NCBI RefSeq assembly: GCF_009711135.1
Contig: NZ_WMIC01000003.1
Coordinates: 186,001-250,000, forward strand
Source: Flavobacterium sp. LC2016-01
GTDB lineage: Bacteria > Bacteroidota > Bacteroidia > Flavobacteriales > Flavobacteriaceae
DNA: 64,000 nt
Direction of reading: 5' to 3'
The position numbers and the translations under genes were made by a program. This document shows, in pieces, positions 17,881-25,666 of the stretch. Below the pieces are notes generated by a model. It saw only the letters and a list, made by a program, of their open reading frames with translations. It had not been told where the DNA came from and ran no database searches. Numbering within the stretch: position 1 is the stretch's first letter; each line of letters starts with the position of its first letter.

Positions 17881-18477
17881 ATGAATATTCTAATTGTATA
17901 CTGCCATCCGAGTAAAAAATCCTATACTTTTCAGGTTTTAGAAAGACTTAAAAGTGTTATTGCAAAAGAAAACTGGAATCTCGAAATCTCTGATTTATAT
18001 ACTTCAAACTTTCAAAGTGATTTATCTGAAACGGAATATGAAAGAGAAGGATTTGCAAAACTTGATCTTCCAATTTCGGAAGATGTTTTGGCCGAGCAGA
18101 AAAAAATTGAGAAAGCCGACTGCATTATTTTTCTTTATCCGGTTTGGTGGAGCGATTGTCCTGCAAAATTAAAAGGCTGGTTTGATCGCGTTTATTCGGT
18201 TGGATATGCGTACGGACAAACGGAAGTTTTTCCGAAAATGAAAACAATTCCTTTTGGATTAGTGATATGCACAGCGGGTCATCCGAATGCTTTTTTAAAG
18301 GAAATTAAAATGGCGCAAAGCATGGAAACAATTATGCTCGAAGACCGACTTGGACAGCGTTTTGAGAATAAAGAAATGCTGATTTTGGGCGGTACTTTGG
18401 AACTGGAAAAAGTGATGGAAGGGCATTTTTTGCTGATCGAAGAAACTGTAGAAACGATTAAAAAATATTTTGCTTAG
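17881..18477 (+). CDS. NAD(P)H-dependent oxidoreductase, flavodoxin-like fold
   Basis: This 198-residue enzyme starts MNILIVYCHPSKKSYTFQVL, the FMN/FAD phosphate loop of the NQO1/MdaB/KefF family. YPVWWSDCPAKLKGWFDRVY is the family signature around the flavin isoalloxazine, followed by GYAYGQ and FGLVICTAG. Such enzymes reduce quinones or other electrophiles by two electrons. The start abuts a 105-bp spacer shared with the divergent carboxypeptidase gene. Confidence 0.88.
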   Translation: MNILIVYCHPSKKSYTFQVLERLKSVIAKENWNLEISDLYTSNFQSDLSETEYEREGFAKLDLPISEDVLAEQKKIEKADCIIFLYPVWWSDCPAKLKGWFDRVYSVGYAYGQTEVFPKMKTIPFGLVICTAGHPNAFLKEIKMAQSMETIMLEDRLGQRFENKEMLILGGTLELEKVMEGHFLLIEETVETIKKYFA

Positions 18478-18570
18478 ATTGCACGCAGATTTGGCAGATT
18501 TGGCAGATTTTCACTGATTTTATATTTACAAGCCTAACGATTTTTATGAATCTTCAAAAAATAAAAGCTT

Positions 18571-18768
18571 ATCAATTTATTGATTAGTATTTTCAAAAAA
18601 ACTGATAATTATTGAAAACAAATAAACATTAACAAACATCAAACCGGACTGAAGTCCGGCCCTACAATATGGATCGAGCCAAAGGCTCTTTTATAGTTCC
18701 GAAGGAACAAATGATATTGTAGAGCTGGACTTCTGCTAATCATTTTTATCTCAATTTCAATTTATATT
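18571..18768. repeat. Repeat D, tandem unit 1
   Basis: A flank of about 70 bp (ATCAATTTATTG...GAAAACAAATAAACAT) precedes a 93-bp core at 18641-18733 that is identical to 18841-18933. The core reads as a long imperfect hairpin: CCGGACTGAAGTCCGG at the left, two inner hairpins (GAGCCAAAGGCTC and GTTCCGAAGGAAC), and ATTGTAGAGCTGGACTTC at the right. This unit is cut short at the right end (TTCTGCTAAT in place of TTCAGTCCAG). Confidence 0.85.
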
Positions 18769-18948
18769 ATCAATTTATTGTTTGGTCTTTTTAGAAAAAA
18801 CTGATAATCATTGAAAACAAATAAACATCAAAAAAACATTAAACCGGACTGAAGTCCGGCCCTACAATATGGATCGAGCCAAAGGCTCTTTTATAGTTCC
18901 GAAGGAACAAATGATATTGTAGAGCTGGACTTCAGTCCAGTTTAAATA
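18769..18948. repeat. Repeat D, tandem unit 2 (complete)
   Basis: The core starts exactly 200 bp after that of unit 1 and ends with the complete arm CTGGACTTCAGTCCAG. The outer arms CTACAATAT and ATATTGTAG pair. The flank has diverged by several substitutions and a small indel, while the 93-bp core has none, indicating recent homogenisation or selection on the core. Confidence 0.85.
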
Positions 18949-18963
18949 AAAGCATATCAAATA

Positions 18964-19000
18964 ACAAACCCGACAGGTTTTAAAAACCTGTCGGGTTTGT
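18964..19000. terminator. 17-bp-stem palindrome, terminator-like
   Basis: ACAAACCCGACAGGTTT (18964-18980) pairs perfectly with 18984-19000 across a 3-nt loop. It is GC-rich at the centre of each arm but has no long T tract. No gene ends here, so it may be a repeat element or a stand-alone barrier to read-through. Confidence 0.5.
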
Positions 19001-19036
19001 TGCTTGGAAGGCTTTTGAAAAATAGATATTCTCTTA

Positions 19037-19104
19037 TAGCCCCGATGGGAGCGATATCCTTTTATGGCGGGGTTCGCCATAAAAGATTTAGCGGACAGCG
19101 GGAC
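19037..19104 (+). repeat. Repeat family C, copy 2 (RNA-like hairpin element)
   Basis: TAGCCCCGATGGGAGCGATATC and TTAGCGGACAGCGGGAC flank a perfect 11-bp hairpin (CTTTTATGGCG 19059-19069 with CGCCATAAAAG 19075-19085). Flanks match copy 1 at 15117 but the stem sequence and length differ with pairing kept. Confidence 0.78.
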
Positions 19105-19212
19105 GAATGGTTCTTATGGAAATGGATTTTCTGCTTCTAAAATCTAAAACTCTGTCTTAAAACACCCTCAAAATTGTCTCTTAAACACCCTAACGAATTG
19201 ATTTTTAAAGAA

Positions 19213-19220
19213 TAACTTTG
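19213..19220 (+). promoter_or_regulatory. Putative -7 element for the SRPBCC gene
   Basis: TAACTTTG matches TAnnTTTG exactly, 27 bp before the start codon. The nearest upstream TTG (19198-19200) is too close for a normal -33 spacing. Confidence 0.45.
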
Positions 19221-19247
19221 ATATACAACTTTTAAAAATCAAACAAG

Positions 19248-19733
19248 ATGAGTGCAACAAGTTTTACCACCACAATACAAGTCGATCAATCTGCTGAGGA
19301 AGTTTTTAATGCCGTCACCAATGTACGTGGCTGGTGGTCTGAAGAAATTGAAGGAAATACAGCGAAACTGAATGATGAATTTGATTATCATTTTGAAGAT
19401 ATTCATCGTTGCAAAGTAAAATTAATTGAAGTAATTCCGAATCAAAAAATTGTCTGGCTGGTTGAAGAAAACTACTTTAAGTTTACTGAAGATAAAACCG
19501 AATGGACGAATACAAAACCAACTTTTGAAATTTCAGAAAAAAATGGAAAAACAGAACTTCGTTTTACACATTTTGGTTTAACATCAGAATATGAATGTTT
19601 TGAAATTTGCAGAGGCGCTTGGACAAATTATATTCAAAACAGTCTTAAAAAGCTTATTGAAACTGGAAAAGGCGAACCAAATGCAACTGGAAAACCACAA
19701 ACTGAAAACGAAAAGAGATTATCTGAAAACTAG
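19248..19733 (+). CDS. SRPBCC/AHSA1-type domain protein (1 of 2)
   Basis: A 161-residue START-like fold protein: FTTTIQVDQSAEEVFNAVTNVRGWWSEEIEG at the N-terminus, a central KVKLIEVIPNQKIVWLVEENYF, and the C-terminal helix GAWTNYIQNSLKKLIETGKG. This is the AHSA1-like SRPBCC pattern, a hydrophobic-ligand-binding fold often regulated by an ArsR gene in operon. None is adjacent here, although an ArsR-type fragment lies at 22161. Ligand unknown. Confidence 0.85.
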   Translation: MSATSFTTTIQVDQSAEEVFNAVTNVRGWWSEEIEGNTAKLNDEFDYHFEDIHRCKVKLIEVIPNQKIVWLVEENYFKFTEDKTEWTNTKPTFEISEKNGKTELRFTHFGLTSEYECFEICRGAWTNYIQNSLKKLIETGKGEPNATGKPQTENEKRLSEN

Positions 19734-19852
19734 AAGCCTAAAACCTCAGAATCTTAGAATCTTAGAATATTTTTCGGCTACAACAATAGTAGATTTGGCT
19801 AAAACGATTTGTTTGATGTTACGCAACTTTGTAATATCAAAAATTAGAACAA

Positions 19853-20749
19853 ATGAAAATTATACTTACAGGTTCTTTAGGGAACATCAGCAAACCTTTA
19901 GCCAATAATTTGGTACAAAAAGGACATGCCATTTCGATTATCAGCAGTAATGTTGAAAATCAGTCTGAAATTGAAAAATTAGGTGCAAAAGCATTAATTG
20001 GATCGGTTGAAGATTTAGATTTCTTGACCGAAAGTTTTACAGGCGCAAATGCTGTTTATTGCATGATTCCGCGTGCAAATTATTTTGATCCAAATCTTGA
20101 TCTAGATGCTTTTACTCGTAAAATCGGAAATAATTACGCCGAAGCAATTGCAAAATCTGGCGTGAAACGTTTGGTTTTCCTGAGCAGTATTGGAGCGCAT
20201 TTAGAGAAAAACTCAGGAATTATTCAGCGTTACAATGAAATCGAAGCCGTTTTGAATAGACTTTCAGATGTTTCGATAACTTTTATGCGTCCAACTTCTT
20301 TCTATTACAATTTACTGGCTTACATTCCGGTAATCAAAAATCAAGGATTTATCGCTGCCAATTATGGCGCTGATGCAATTATTCCGTGGGTTTCTCCAAA
20401 TGATATTGCAAACGCCATCGCAGATGAACTTACAACGCCGCTTGACGGAAAAAAAGTTCGTTACATTGCAAGCGAAGAACTTACTGGACATGAAACAGCA
20501 CGTATTTTAGGAGAAGCGATTGGAAAGCCTGATTTAAAATGGATTTTAACCACAGATCAGGAAACTTTAAATGGCTTAATTACCGTAGGAATGCAACCAA
20601 AAATTGCTGAAGGTTTGGTCGAAATGTATGCTGCACTTTACAATGGCTCATTGGGTGAAGATTATTACCAAAACCGACCTGCAGAATTGGGGAAAGTAAA
20701 ACTTGCAACATACGCAAAAGAATTTGCTTCGATTTACAACCAGAAATAA
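19853..20749 (+). CDS. NmrA-like NAD(P)-binding protein
   Basis: An atypical short-chain dehydrogenase fold: glycine-rich MKIILTGSLGNISKPLANNL, then SSNVENQSEIEKLGAKALIGSVEDLDFL and VFLSSIGAHLEKNSGI. The catalytic YxxxK is not in its usual context, as in NmrA/HSCARG redox-sensor-like proteins. Such proteins sense NADP(H) or reduce quinones. The AraC regulator starts 12 bp downstream in the same direction, so the pair is probably one operon with self-regulation. Confidence 0.85.
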   Translation: MKIILTGSLGNISKPLANNLVQKGHAISIISSNVENQSEIEKLGAKALIGSVEDLDFLTESFTGANAVYCMIPRANYFDPNLDLDAFTRKIGNNYAEAIAKSGVKRLVFLSSIGAHLEKNSGIIQRYNEIEAVLNRLSDVSITFMRPTSFYYNLLAYIPVIKNQGFIAANYGADAIIPWVSPNDIANAIADELTTPLDGKKVRYIASEELTGHETARILGEAIGKPDLKWILTTDQETLNGLITVGMQPKIAEGLVEMYAALYNGSLGEDYYQNRPAELGKVKLATYAKEFASIYNQK

Positions 20750-20761
20750 GTACCTTAGACT

Positions 20762-21676
20762 ATGGCAAATCTTCAACCTTACCGAATAAAAAGTATCAGC
20801 GAATTTCATGAATTTAGAGATTTGCCAAAACCCCAACATCCGTTAATCAGCGTTTATAATTTTGAAGATCTGAAATATCTCAATGAAGCCGAACCAAAAA
20901 GCTTAATGTTGGATTTTTATTCGATTGCACTCAAAAGAAATTCGAATGCCAAAATGCGCTACGGCCAGCAGGAATACGATTTTAAAGAAGGTGTTTTAAT
21001 GTTTATTTCGCCAGGGCAGGTTTTTTCAATCGAAGGAAACTCAGAACTGCAACATACAGGATGGTCATTATTGATCCATCCTGATTTTTTGTGGAATACA
21101 CCGTTAGCACAAAAAATCAAGCAATATGATTATTTTGGTTATGCTGTTCACGAAGCATTACACCTTTCTGACAAAGAAGAAAATATGCTTGTGGGAATTA
21201 TCAAAAATATTCAGCAGGAATATCAATCAAACATTGATAAATTCAGCCAAGATGTTATTATTGCTCAAATCGAGTTGTTTTTAACTTATTCTGAGCGTTT
21301 TTACAACCGACAATTTATTACCCGAAAAATAAGCAATCATCAGATATTAGCTCGGTTGGAAAAATTACTTGAAGATTATTTCAACGATCATTCTTTGTCA
21401 AAAAAAGGTTTGCCAACAGTTCAGTTTATTGCAGAAAACTTGAATGTTTCGCCCAATTATTTAAGTGGTTTATTAAAGTTGCTTACGGGTCAGAGCACAC
21501 AACAGCATATTCACAATAAATTAATCGAAAAGGCTAAAGAAAAACTTTCGACAACCAGTTTATCAATAAGTGAAATTGCGTTTGAATTAGGTTTTGAGCA
21601 TCAGCAATCCTTCAGTAAATTATTTAAAACCAAAACAAATGTTTCACCTTTAGAATTCAGACAATCATTTAATTAA
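20762..21676 (+). CDS. AraC-family transcriptional regulator
   Basis: 304 residues. An N-terminal cupin-like sensor (FKEGVLMFISPGQVFSIEG) is followed by a C-terminal pair of helix-turn-helix motifs: FIAENLNVSPNYLSGLLKLLTG and ISEIAFELGFEHQQSFSKLFKTKTNVSPLEFR. The family binds DNA as activators or repressors. By position its likely target is the NmrA-like gene, which it follows by 12 bp. The effector is unknown. Confidence 0.92.
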   Translation: MANLQPYRIKSISEFHEFRDLPKPQHPLISVYNFEDLKYLNEAEPKSLMLDFYSIALKRNSNAKMRYGQQEYDFKEGVLMFISPGQVFSIEGNSELQHTGWSLLIHPDFLWNTPLAQKIKQYDYFGYAVHEALHLSDKEENMLVGIIKNIQQEYQSNIDKFSQDVIIAQIELFLTYSERFYNRQFITRKISNHQILARLEKLLEDYFNDHSLSKKGLPTVQFIAENLNVSPNYLSGLLKLLTGQSTQQHIHNKLIEKAKEKLSTTSLSISEIAFELGFEHQQSFSKLFKTKTNVSPLEFRQSFN

Positions 21677-21738
21677 AAATTATTTCGATACATACAATTC
21701 ATTATTTTCATAAATTCGTAAAACTAAACCCATAATTT

Positions 21739-22149
21739 ATGAACCCTATTTTAAGAAATACTTTGGCCGTCATTATTGGCCTTTTTGTTGGAAGCATTGT
21801 AAACATGAGTATAATTTTAATAAGCGGTTCGATTATTCCGCCACCAAATGGGGCTGATAATACCACGATGGAAGGCCTTAAAGCAACTATGCATTTGTTT
21901 GAGCCTAAACATTTTCTGTTCCCGTTTTTGGCGCATGCCACTGGAACATTTGCCGGAGCTGCTGCAACGGCTATAATTGCTTTTAGTCATAAAAAGAAAT
22001 TGGCGCTGGTTATTGGCGCTTTCTTTTTATTGGGCGGTATTGTCACAGTTTGTTCGTTGCCGTCTCCAATGTGGTTTACGGTTGTCGATTTAGTTTTTGC
22101 TTATATCCCAATGGCATATTTGGCACTGAAATTAACCTGCAGAAGATAA
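21739..22149 (+). CDS. Small four-TM membrane protein
   Basis: 136 residues with four hydrophobic helices: LAVIIGLFVGSIVNMSIIL, FPFLAHATGTFAGAAATAIIAF, LALVIGAFFLLGGIVTV and WFTVVDLVFAYIPMAYLAL. Glycine/alanine zipper-like spacing is visible in helices 1 and 2. Not assigned to a named family. TAAATTCG at 21711-21718 may be its -7 element. Confidence 0.75.
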   Translation: MNPILRNTLAVIIGLFVGSIVNMSIILISGSIIPPPNGADNTTMEGLKATMHLFEPKHFLFPFLAHATGTFAGAAATAIIAFSHKKKLALVIGAFFLLGGIVTVCSLPSPMWFTVVDLVFAYIPMAYLALKLTCRR

Positions 22150-22160
22150 TTTTTAGTAAG

Positions 22161-22376
22161 ATGAACAGCAAATTAACCAAAGTAAAACCTGCCAAAATGT
22201 GTTACGAACATATTGGTGGAAAACTGGGACAATTACTTGCTATAACTTTTATCGAAAAAGGATGGATTGCCAAAAAAAATCCTGCTGATAAACATTTTTA
22301 TATTACCGAAATTGGCCTTACAGAATTTGAAAAACTGGGCATCGATCTTTCTGAAATAAAACTCGAAGATTTCTAA
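22161..22376 (+). CDS. ArsR-type regulator C-terminal fragment
   Basis: The ATG at 22161 is preferred; extension to a TTG at 22050 would overlap the upstream membrane gene. The 71 residues (MCYEHIGGKLGQLLAITFIEKGWI, then HFYITEIGLTEFEKLGID) match the ligand-binding C-terminal part of ArsR regulators of the CYDHLAGKLG type. The N-terminal winged-helix DNA-binding domain is absent and no upstream frame encodes it. It is either a relic of a full regulator or a stand-alone sensor piece. Confidence 0.6.
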   Translation: MNSKLTKVKPAKMCYEHIGGKLGQLLAITFIEKGWIAKKNPADKHFYITEIGLTEFEKLGIDLSEIKLEDF

Positions 22377-22448
22377 AAAACAACTCTCAATTACACAATA
22401 CCGTAGCTTCAAATTTCTTAACTTAGTTCGCTTTAATATTTAAAGATC

Positions 22449-22817
22449 ATGACTAGGAAAGAAATTGCCCGAGACTTCTTAAAACTTGCTGCCAAAGGTC
22501 ATCCGCACGAAGCGTTTCGACTTCATGTCAGCAAAAAATTCAAACATCATAATGCCTACTTTAAAGGTGATGCTGATACTTTGATGCTTGCAATGGAAGA
22601 ATCTGCAAGAACAAATCCGAATAAGGTTTTTAAAGTTCATCATATTTTGGAAGATGACAATCTGGTCGCCGTGCACTCGCATTTAAAACAAAGTCCAACA
22701 GATTTAGGATTTGCTGTTGTTCATATTTTAAAATTTAAAGACGATAAAATTGTTGAACTTTGGGATTTAGGTCAGCAAATTCGCCCGGAAACTATTAACG
22801 AAAACGGAATGTTTTAA
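22449..22817 (+). CDS. SnoaL/NTF2-like protein
   Basis: 122 residues with the cone-shaped NTF2-like pattern: N-terminal helices (ARDFLKLAAKGHPHEAFRLHVS), KFKHHNAYFKGDADTLMLAME, and the beta-sheet end LVAVHSHLKQSP, AVVHILKFKDDKIVELWDLGQQI. SnoaL-type members include small-molecule cyclases and isomerases and many binders of unknown role. No partner gene is evident. Confidence 0.84.
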   Translation: MTRKEIARDFLKLAAKGHPHEAFRLHVSKKFKHHNAYFKGDADTLMLAMEESARTNPNKVFKVHHILEDDNLVAVHSHLKQSPTDLGFAVVHILKFKDDKIVELWDLGQQIRPETINENGMF

Positions 22818-22824
22818 AACAATT

Positions 22825-22932
22825 ATTAATGGTGAATTGTTAATTGTAAATTAAAAACCAAATTTAAAAAATAACAATTATAAACATTAGCCTCAACATT
22901 TTACAATTAACATTTTATAATTCACAATTAAA
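22825..22932. repeat. AATTGT-type inverted repeat patch
   Basis: Between two plus genes, GTGAATTGTTAATTGTAAAT at the left is mirrored by ATTTTACAATTAACATTTTATAATTCACAATT at the right. Same motif family as the heptamers at 28154-28188. Confidence 0.6.
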
Positions 22933-22935
22933 AAG

Positions 22936-23976
22936 ATGACCTTTTTTTCCAAAACACTTTCTCTGCTTTCTTTAATTTTTCTTCTTTCAAACTGCAATTC
23001 TTTTGCTCAGAAAAAAGACAATTATGCCGCTAAAATCGACAGTTTAATTCAAAATACTTCTCCCGTTTTTAATGGTGTAGTTCTGATTTCAAAAAATGGA
23101 AAAACATTATATTCTAAAGCTAAAGGCGTTTCAGACTTTGAAACCAAAAAACCTTTGAAAATAGACAGCCAATTTGAAATCATGTCCAACAGCAAATTGA
23201 TAACGGCTATTTTGATTTTATTAGAAGTTGAAAAAGGAAAAGTGGAATTGAATGCGCCAATAAAAAAATACTTGCCTGAACTTACTCAAAGTTGGGGCGA
23301 TTCTGTTACGGTTCATCAACTTTTAAATCACACACATGGAATTGTTGATATACAGAAACCTTTGGCTTTTAAACCCGGAACGCATTTTGGATATGGGAAT
23401 TTAAGTTATACACTTCTAACGAAAATTATTGAGGTTACTTCTAAAAAAAGCTATACCGAAATGGCTAACGCTCTTTTTAAAAAGCTAAAAATGAAGGATA
23501 CCTATTGTTATTCGAAAGATAAAAATCAAAATTTAGTTACTGGATATATAAATTCCGATGGAACTTTTGAAAAAGTAACTCAAACACTGATCACGCCACA
23601 GAATTTAGGTGCTGACGGCGTTGTTTCAACCGTCAATGATCTTGCAATTTGGAACAATAATCTTCATAAGGGAAAAATTCTAAAACCAGAAACTTATAAG
23701 TCGATACTTCATTACAATATCACTTCACAACATAATTTGTTCGGAAAAGAATATGAGGGTTATGGTTACGGAATTAGAATTATCGAAAAAGAAGCCGTGA
23801 AATATATTGGCCATACAGGTTTAGGAGACGGATTTTCTTCTATAAATTTGTATTTCCCCGAAAGCGACATCAGTCTGGTTATCATAGAAAATCAAATGAG
23901 CAAAAATGCTGATTTATTTTATGCATCCGAATTTAAAATAAAAAATATTCTTTTGAAAAGTGATTTATTAAAATAA
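22936..23976 (+). CDS. Secreted serine hydrolase (class C beta-lactamase/PBP-like)
   Basis: 346 residues with a signal peptide ending near SNCNSFAQ, in which a Cys could serve as a lipobox. Catalytic motifs are in order: SxxK as SNSK in FEIMSNSKLITA (catalytic Ser and Lys), YxN as YGN in HFGYGNLSYTLL, and HxG as HTG in YIGHTGLGDGF. Such proteins act as D-amino peptidases, esterases or cell-wall enzymes; true beta-lactamase activity cannot be assumed. Confidence 0.9.
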   Translation: MTFFSKTLSLLSLIFLLSNCNSFAQKKDNYAAKIDSLIQNTSPVFNGVVLISKNGKTLYSKAKGVSDFETKKPLKIDSQFEIMSNSKLITAILILLEVEKGKVELNAPIKKYLPELTQSWGDSVTVHQLLNHTHGIVDIQKPLAFKPGTHFGYGNLSYTLLTKIIEVTSKKSYTEMANALFKKLKMKDTYCYSKDKNQNLVTGYINSDGTFEKVTQTLITPQNLGADGVVSTVNDLAIWNNNLHKGKILKPETYKSILHYNITSQHNLFGKEYEGYGYGIRIIEKEAVKYIGHTGLGDGFSSINLYFPESDISLVIIENQMSKNADLFYASEFKIKNILLKSDLLK

Positions 23977-23988
23977 AAACGAATTCAA

Positions 23989-24411
23989 ATGGCTAAAAAT
24001 AAAACAAACGAAACAGAAAGCAGTGTTACCGATTTTATCAATCCAATTGATGATGAAGTAAAAAGAAATGACGCTTTTGAACTTGTAAAAATCATGCAGA
24101 AAACTAGCGGTTTTGAGGCTAAAATGTGGGGACCAAGTATTATTGGTTTTGGAAGTTACCATTACAAATATGCAAGCGGACATGAAGGCGACGCACCTTT
24201 AGCTGCATTTTCACCACGAAAAGCTGCTATTTCGCTTTATCTCCACTTGCCTTCTGAAGACAGAGAGGAACTTCTTTCAAAACTCGGAAAACATAAATCG
24301 GCTAAAGGCTGTGTTTATGTTAAAAAACTGGCTGATATTGATGTTGAAATTCTTAAAAAAATGGTTTCGATTTCAGTAAAAGAATTACAAAAACAATATC
24401 CTTCTAACTAA
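23989..24411 (+). CDS. DUF1801-family protein (copy 2 of 3)
   Basis: 140 residues: VKRNDAFELVKIMQKTSGFEAKMWGPSIIGFGSYHYKYASG, then PLAAFSPRKAAISLYLHL and a C-terminal CVYVKKLADIDVEILKKMV. This is a typical stand-alone DUF1801 protein with the conserved GFG.Y.Y pattern. It sits 12 bp after the serine hydrolase and 6 bp before the MBL hydrolase, so the three may be one operon. Function unknown. Confidence 0.85.
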   Translation: MAKNKTNETESSVTDFINPIDDEVKRNDAFELVKIMQKTSGFEAKMWGPSIIGFGSYHYKYASGHEGDAPLAAFSPRKAAISLYLHLPSEDREELLSKLGKHKSAKGCVYVKKLADIDVEILKKMVSISVKELQKQYPSN

Positions 24412-24417
24412 AAAAAT

Positions 24418-25515
24418 ATGATTCTTACTCTATTTCTTCTTTTAACAGCCGTTGCAATCTATTTTGCCTATCATCCGAGATTCGGAAAAAGACCCGCTGG
24501 CGAAAGATTGGCATTAATACAAAAATCACCTCAGTACAAAAACGGAAAATTTGAAAACCAAAGCTTTACACCTGAACTTGCAGAAGGTTATGGCTATTTT
24601 GATGTTTTAAAGGAGTTTTTCTTTAAAAAAGTGGACCGTAAAATTCCGACTGATGTTATTCCGTCAATAAAAACCAATTTGCATGAAATTCCGTTAGAAC
24701 AGGACATTCTGGTTTGGTTTGGGCATTCGTCTTATTACATTCAGCTTGAAGGAAAACGCTTTTTAATTGATCCTGTTTTCAGTGGCAATGCCTCTCCTAT
24801 TTACGGCACCACAAAAGCATTTAAAGGAACTGATATTTACACCGCCGACGATATTCCTGAAATTGATTATTTATTGATGACACACGATCATTATGATCAT
24901 TTGGATTATGCTACAATTATGGCGCTGAAACCAAAAATAAAAAAAGTAATTACAGCACTTGGAGTTGGTTCGCATTTTGAATTTTGGAAATTTCCGACTG
25001 AAATTATAATCGAAAAAGACTGGCATGAAAAAATAGAACTCGATCAAAATTTAACGCTTTATACCACCCCGTCAAGGCATTTTTCGGGCAGAAGTATTAA
25101 ACGATGCAACACGCTCTGGACTTCTTTTGTTTTAGAAACCAAAGATTTTAAAATGTATTTGGGCGGCGACAGCGGTTACGATTCGCATTATGCCACAATT
25201 GGCGAGAAATTTGGACCTTTTGATATTGCATTGATTGACAATGGTCAATATAATCCAGCCTGGAAATACATTCATAATTTGCCTGAAGATGTGATAAAAG
25301 CAATGAAAGACTTAAAAGCAAAAAGAGTCTTTCCGGTTCATTCGTCTAAATTTGCTCTAGCGCTTCATCCTTGGGACGAACCTCTAAAAAAAATAACCGA
25401 ATTAAATGCGAATTCAGAAAACCCGATTCCGTTAATTACACCTAAAATTGGTGAAATAGTAGAATTGAAAAATGAAAATCAGAAATTTGAACAATGGTGG
25501 AAAGGGGTTAATTAA
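24418..25515 (+). CDS. MBL-fold metallo-hydrolase, NAPE-PLD/UlaG-like, membrane-anchored
   Basis: 365 residues with an N-terminal hydrophobic anchor (MILTLFLLLTAVAIYFAYH). The metallo-beta-lactamase core has VWFGHSSYYIQLEGKRFLIDPVF, the metal motif MTHDHYDHLD (HxHxDH), later ligands TPSRHFSGRS and YLGGDSGYD, and a final VFPVHSSKF. This layout is that of N-acyl-phosphatidylethanolamine phospholipase D-like and UlaG-like hydrolases. Substrate not determined; membrane attachment is consistent with a lipid substrate. Confidence 0.9.
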   Translation: MILTLFLLLTAVAIYFAYHPRFGKRPAGERLALIQKSPQYKNGKFENQSFTPELAEGYGYFDVLKEFFFKKVDRKIPTDVIPSIKTNLHEIPLEQDILVWFGHSSYYIQLEGKRFLIDPVFSGNASPIYGTTKAFKGTDIYTADDIPEIDYLLMTHDHYDHLDYATIMALKPKIKKVITALGVGSHFEFWKFPTEIIIEKDWHEKIELDQNLTLYTTPSRHFSGRSIKRCNTLWTSFVLETKDFKMYLGGDSGYDSHYATIGEKFGPFDIALIDNGQYNPAWKYIHNLPEDVIKAMKDLKAKRVFPVHSSKFALALHPWDEPLKKITELNANSENPIPLITPKIGEIVELKNENQKFEQWWKGVN

Positions 25516-25565
25516 TTATTAATTGTAAATGGTTAATTGTTAATTGAAAACTTGAAACAAAAAAA

Positions 25566-25633
25566 TGTCACCCTGAGCGAAGTCGAAGGGCGCCCCTATT
25601 GGAACGTGGGCTTCGACTTCGCTCAGCCTGACA
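25566..25633. repeat. Palindrome family A, copy 1
   Basis: Arms 25566-25588 and 25611-25633 (TGTCACCCTGAGCGAAGTCG... with ...CGACTTCGCTCAGCCTGACA) pair over 23 bp with two mismatches. The loop ends in GGAACGTGGG. Followed by CCTGAAAC heptads up to the next start codon. Confidence 0.85.
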
Positions 25634-25666
25634 ACGCATACAAAACCTGAAACCTGAAACAAAAAA

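Larger units (their letters stand above)
18478..19247. other. 770-bp non-coding repeat-dense spacer
   Basis: No credible gene is present. In order it holds a GCAGATTTG tandem patch (about 18482-18511), two copies of repeat D in a 200-bp tandem duplication, a 17-bp-stem palindrome (18964-19000), repeat C copy 2 (19037-19104) and a -7 element before the SRPBCC gene (19213). Confidence 0.8.

Noticed and set aside
18571..18948. Tandem repeat D as a CRISPR or an IS
   Set aside because: Only two units at a 200-bp period, with hairpin cores and no transposase frame.
19591..19908. Plus-strand frame overlapping the SRPBCC and NmrA-like genes
   Set aside because: It overlaps two better-supported genes in another frame and has no domain pattern.
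22050..22160. Upstream extension of the ArsR fragment to a TTG
   Set aside because: It overlaps the membrane protein gene in another frame and adds no recognisable helix-turn-helix.
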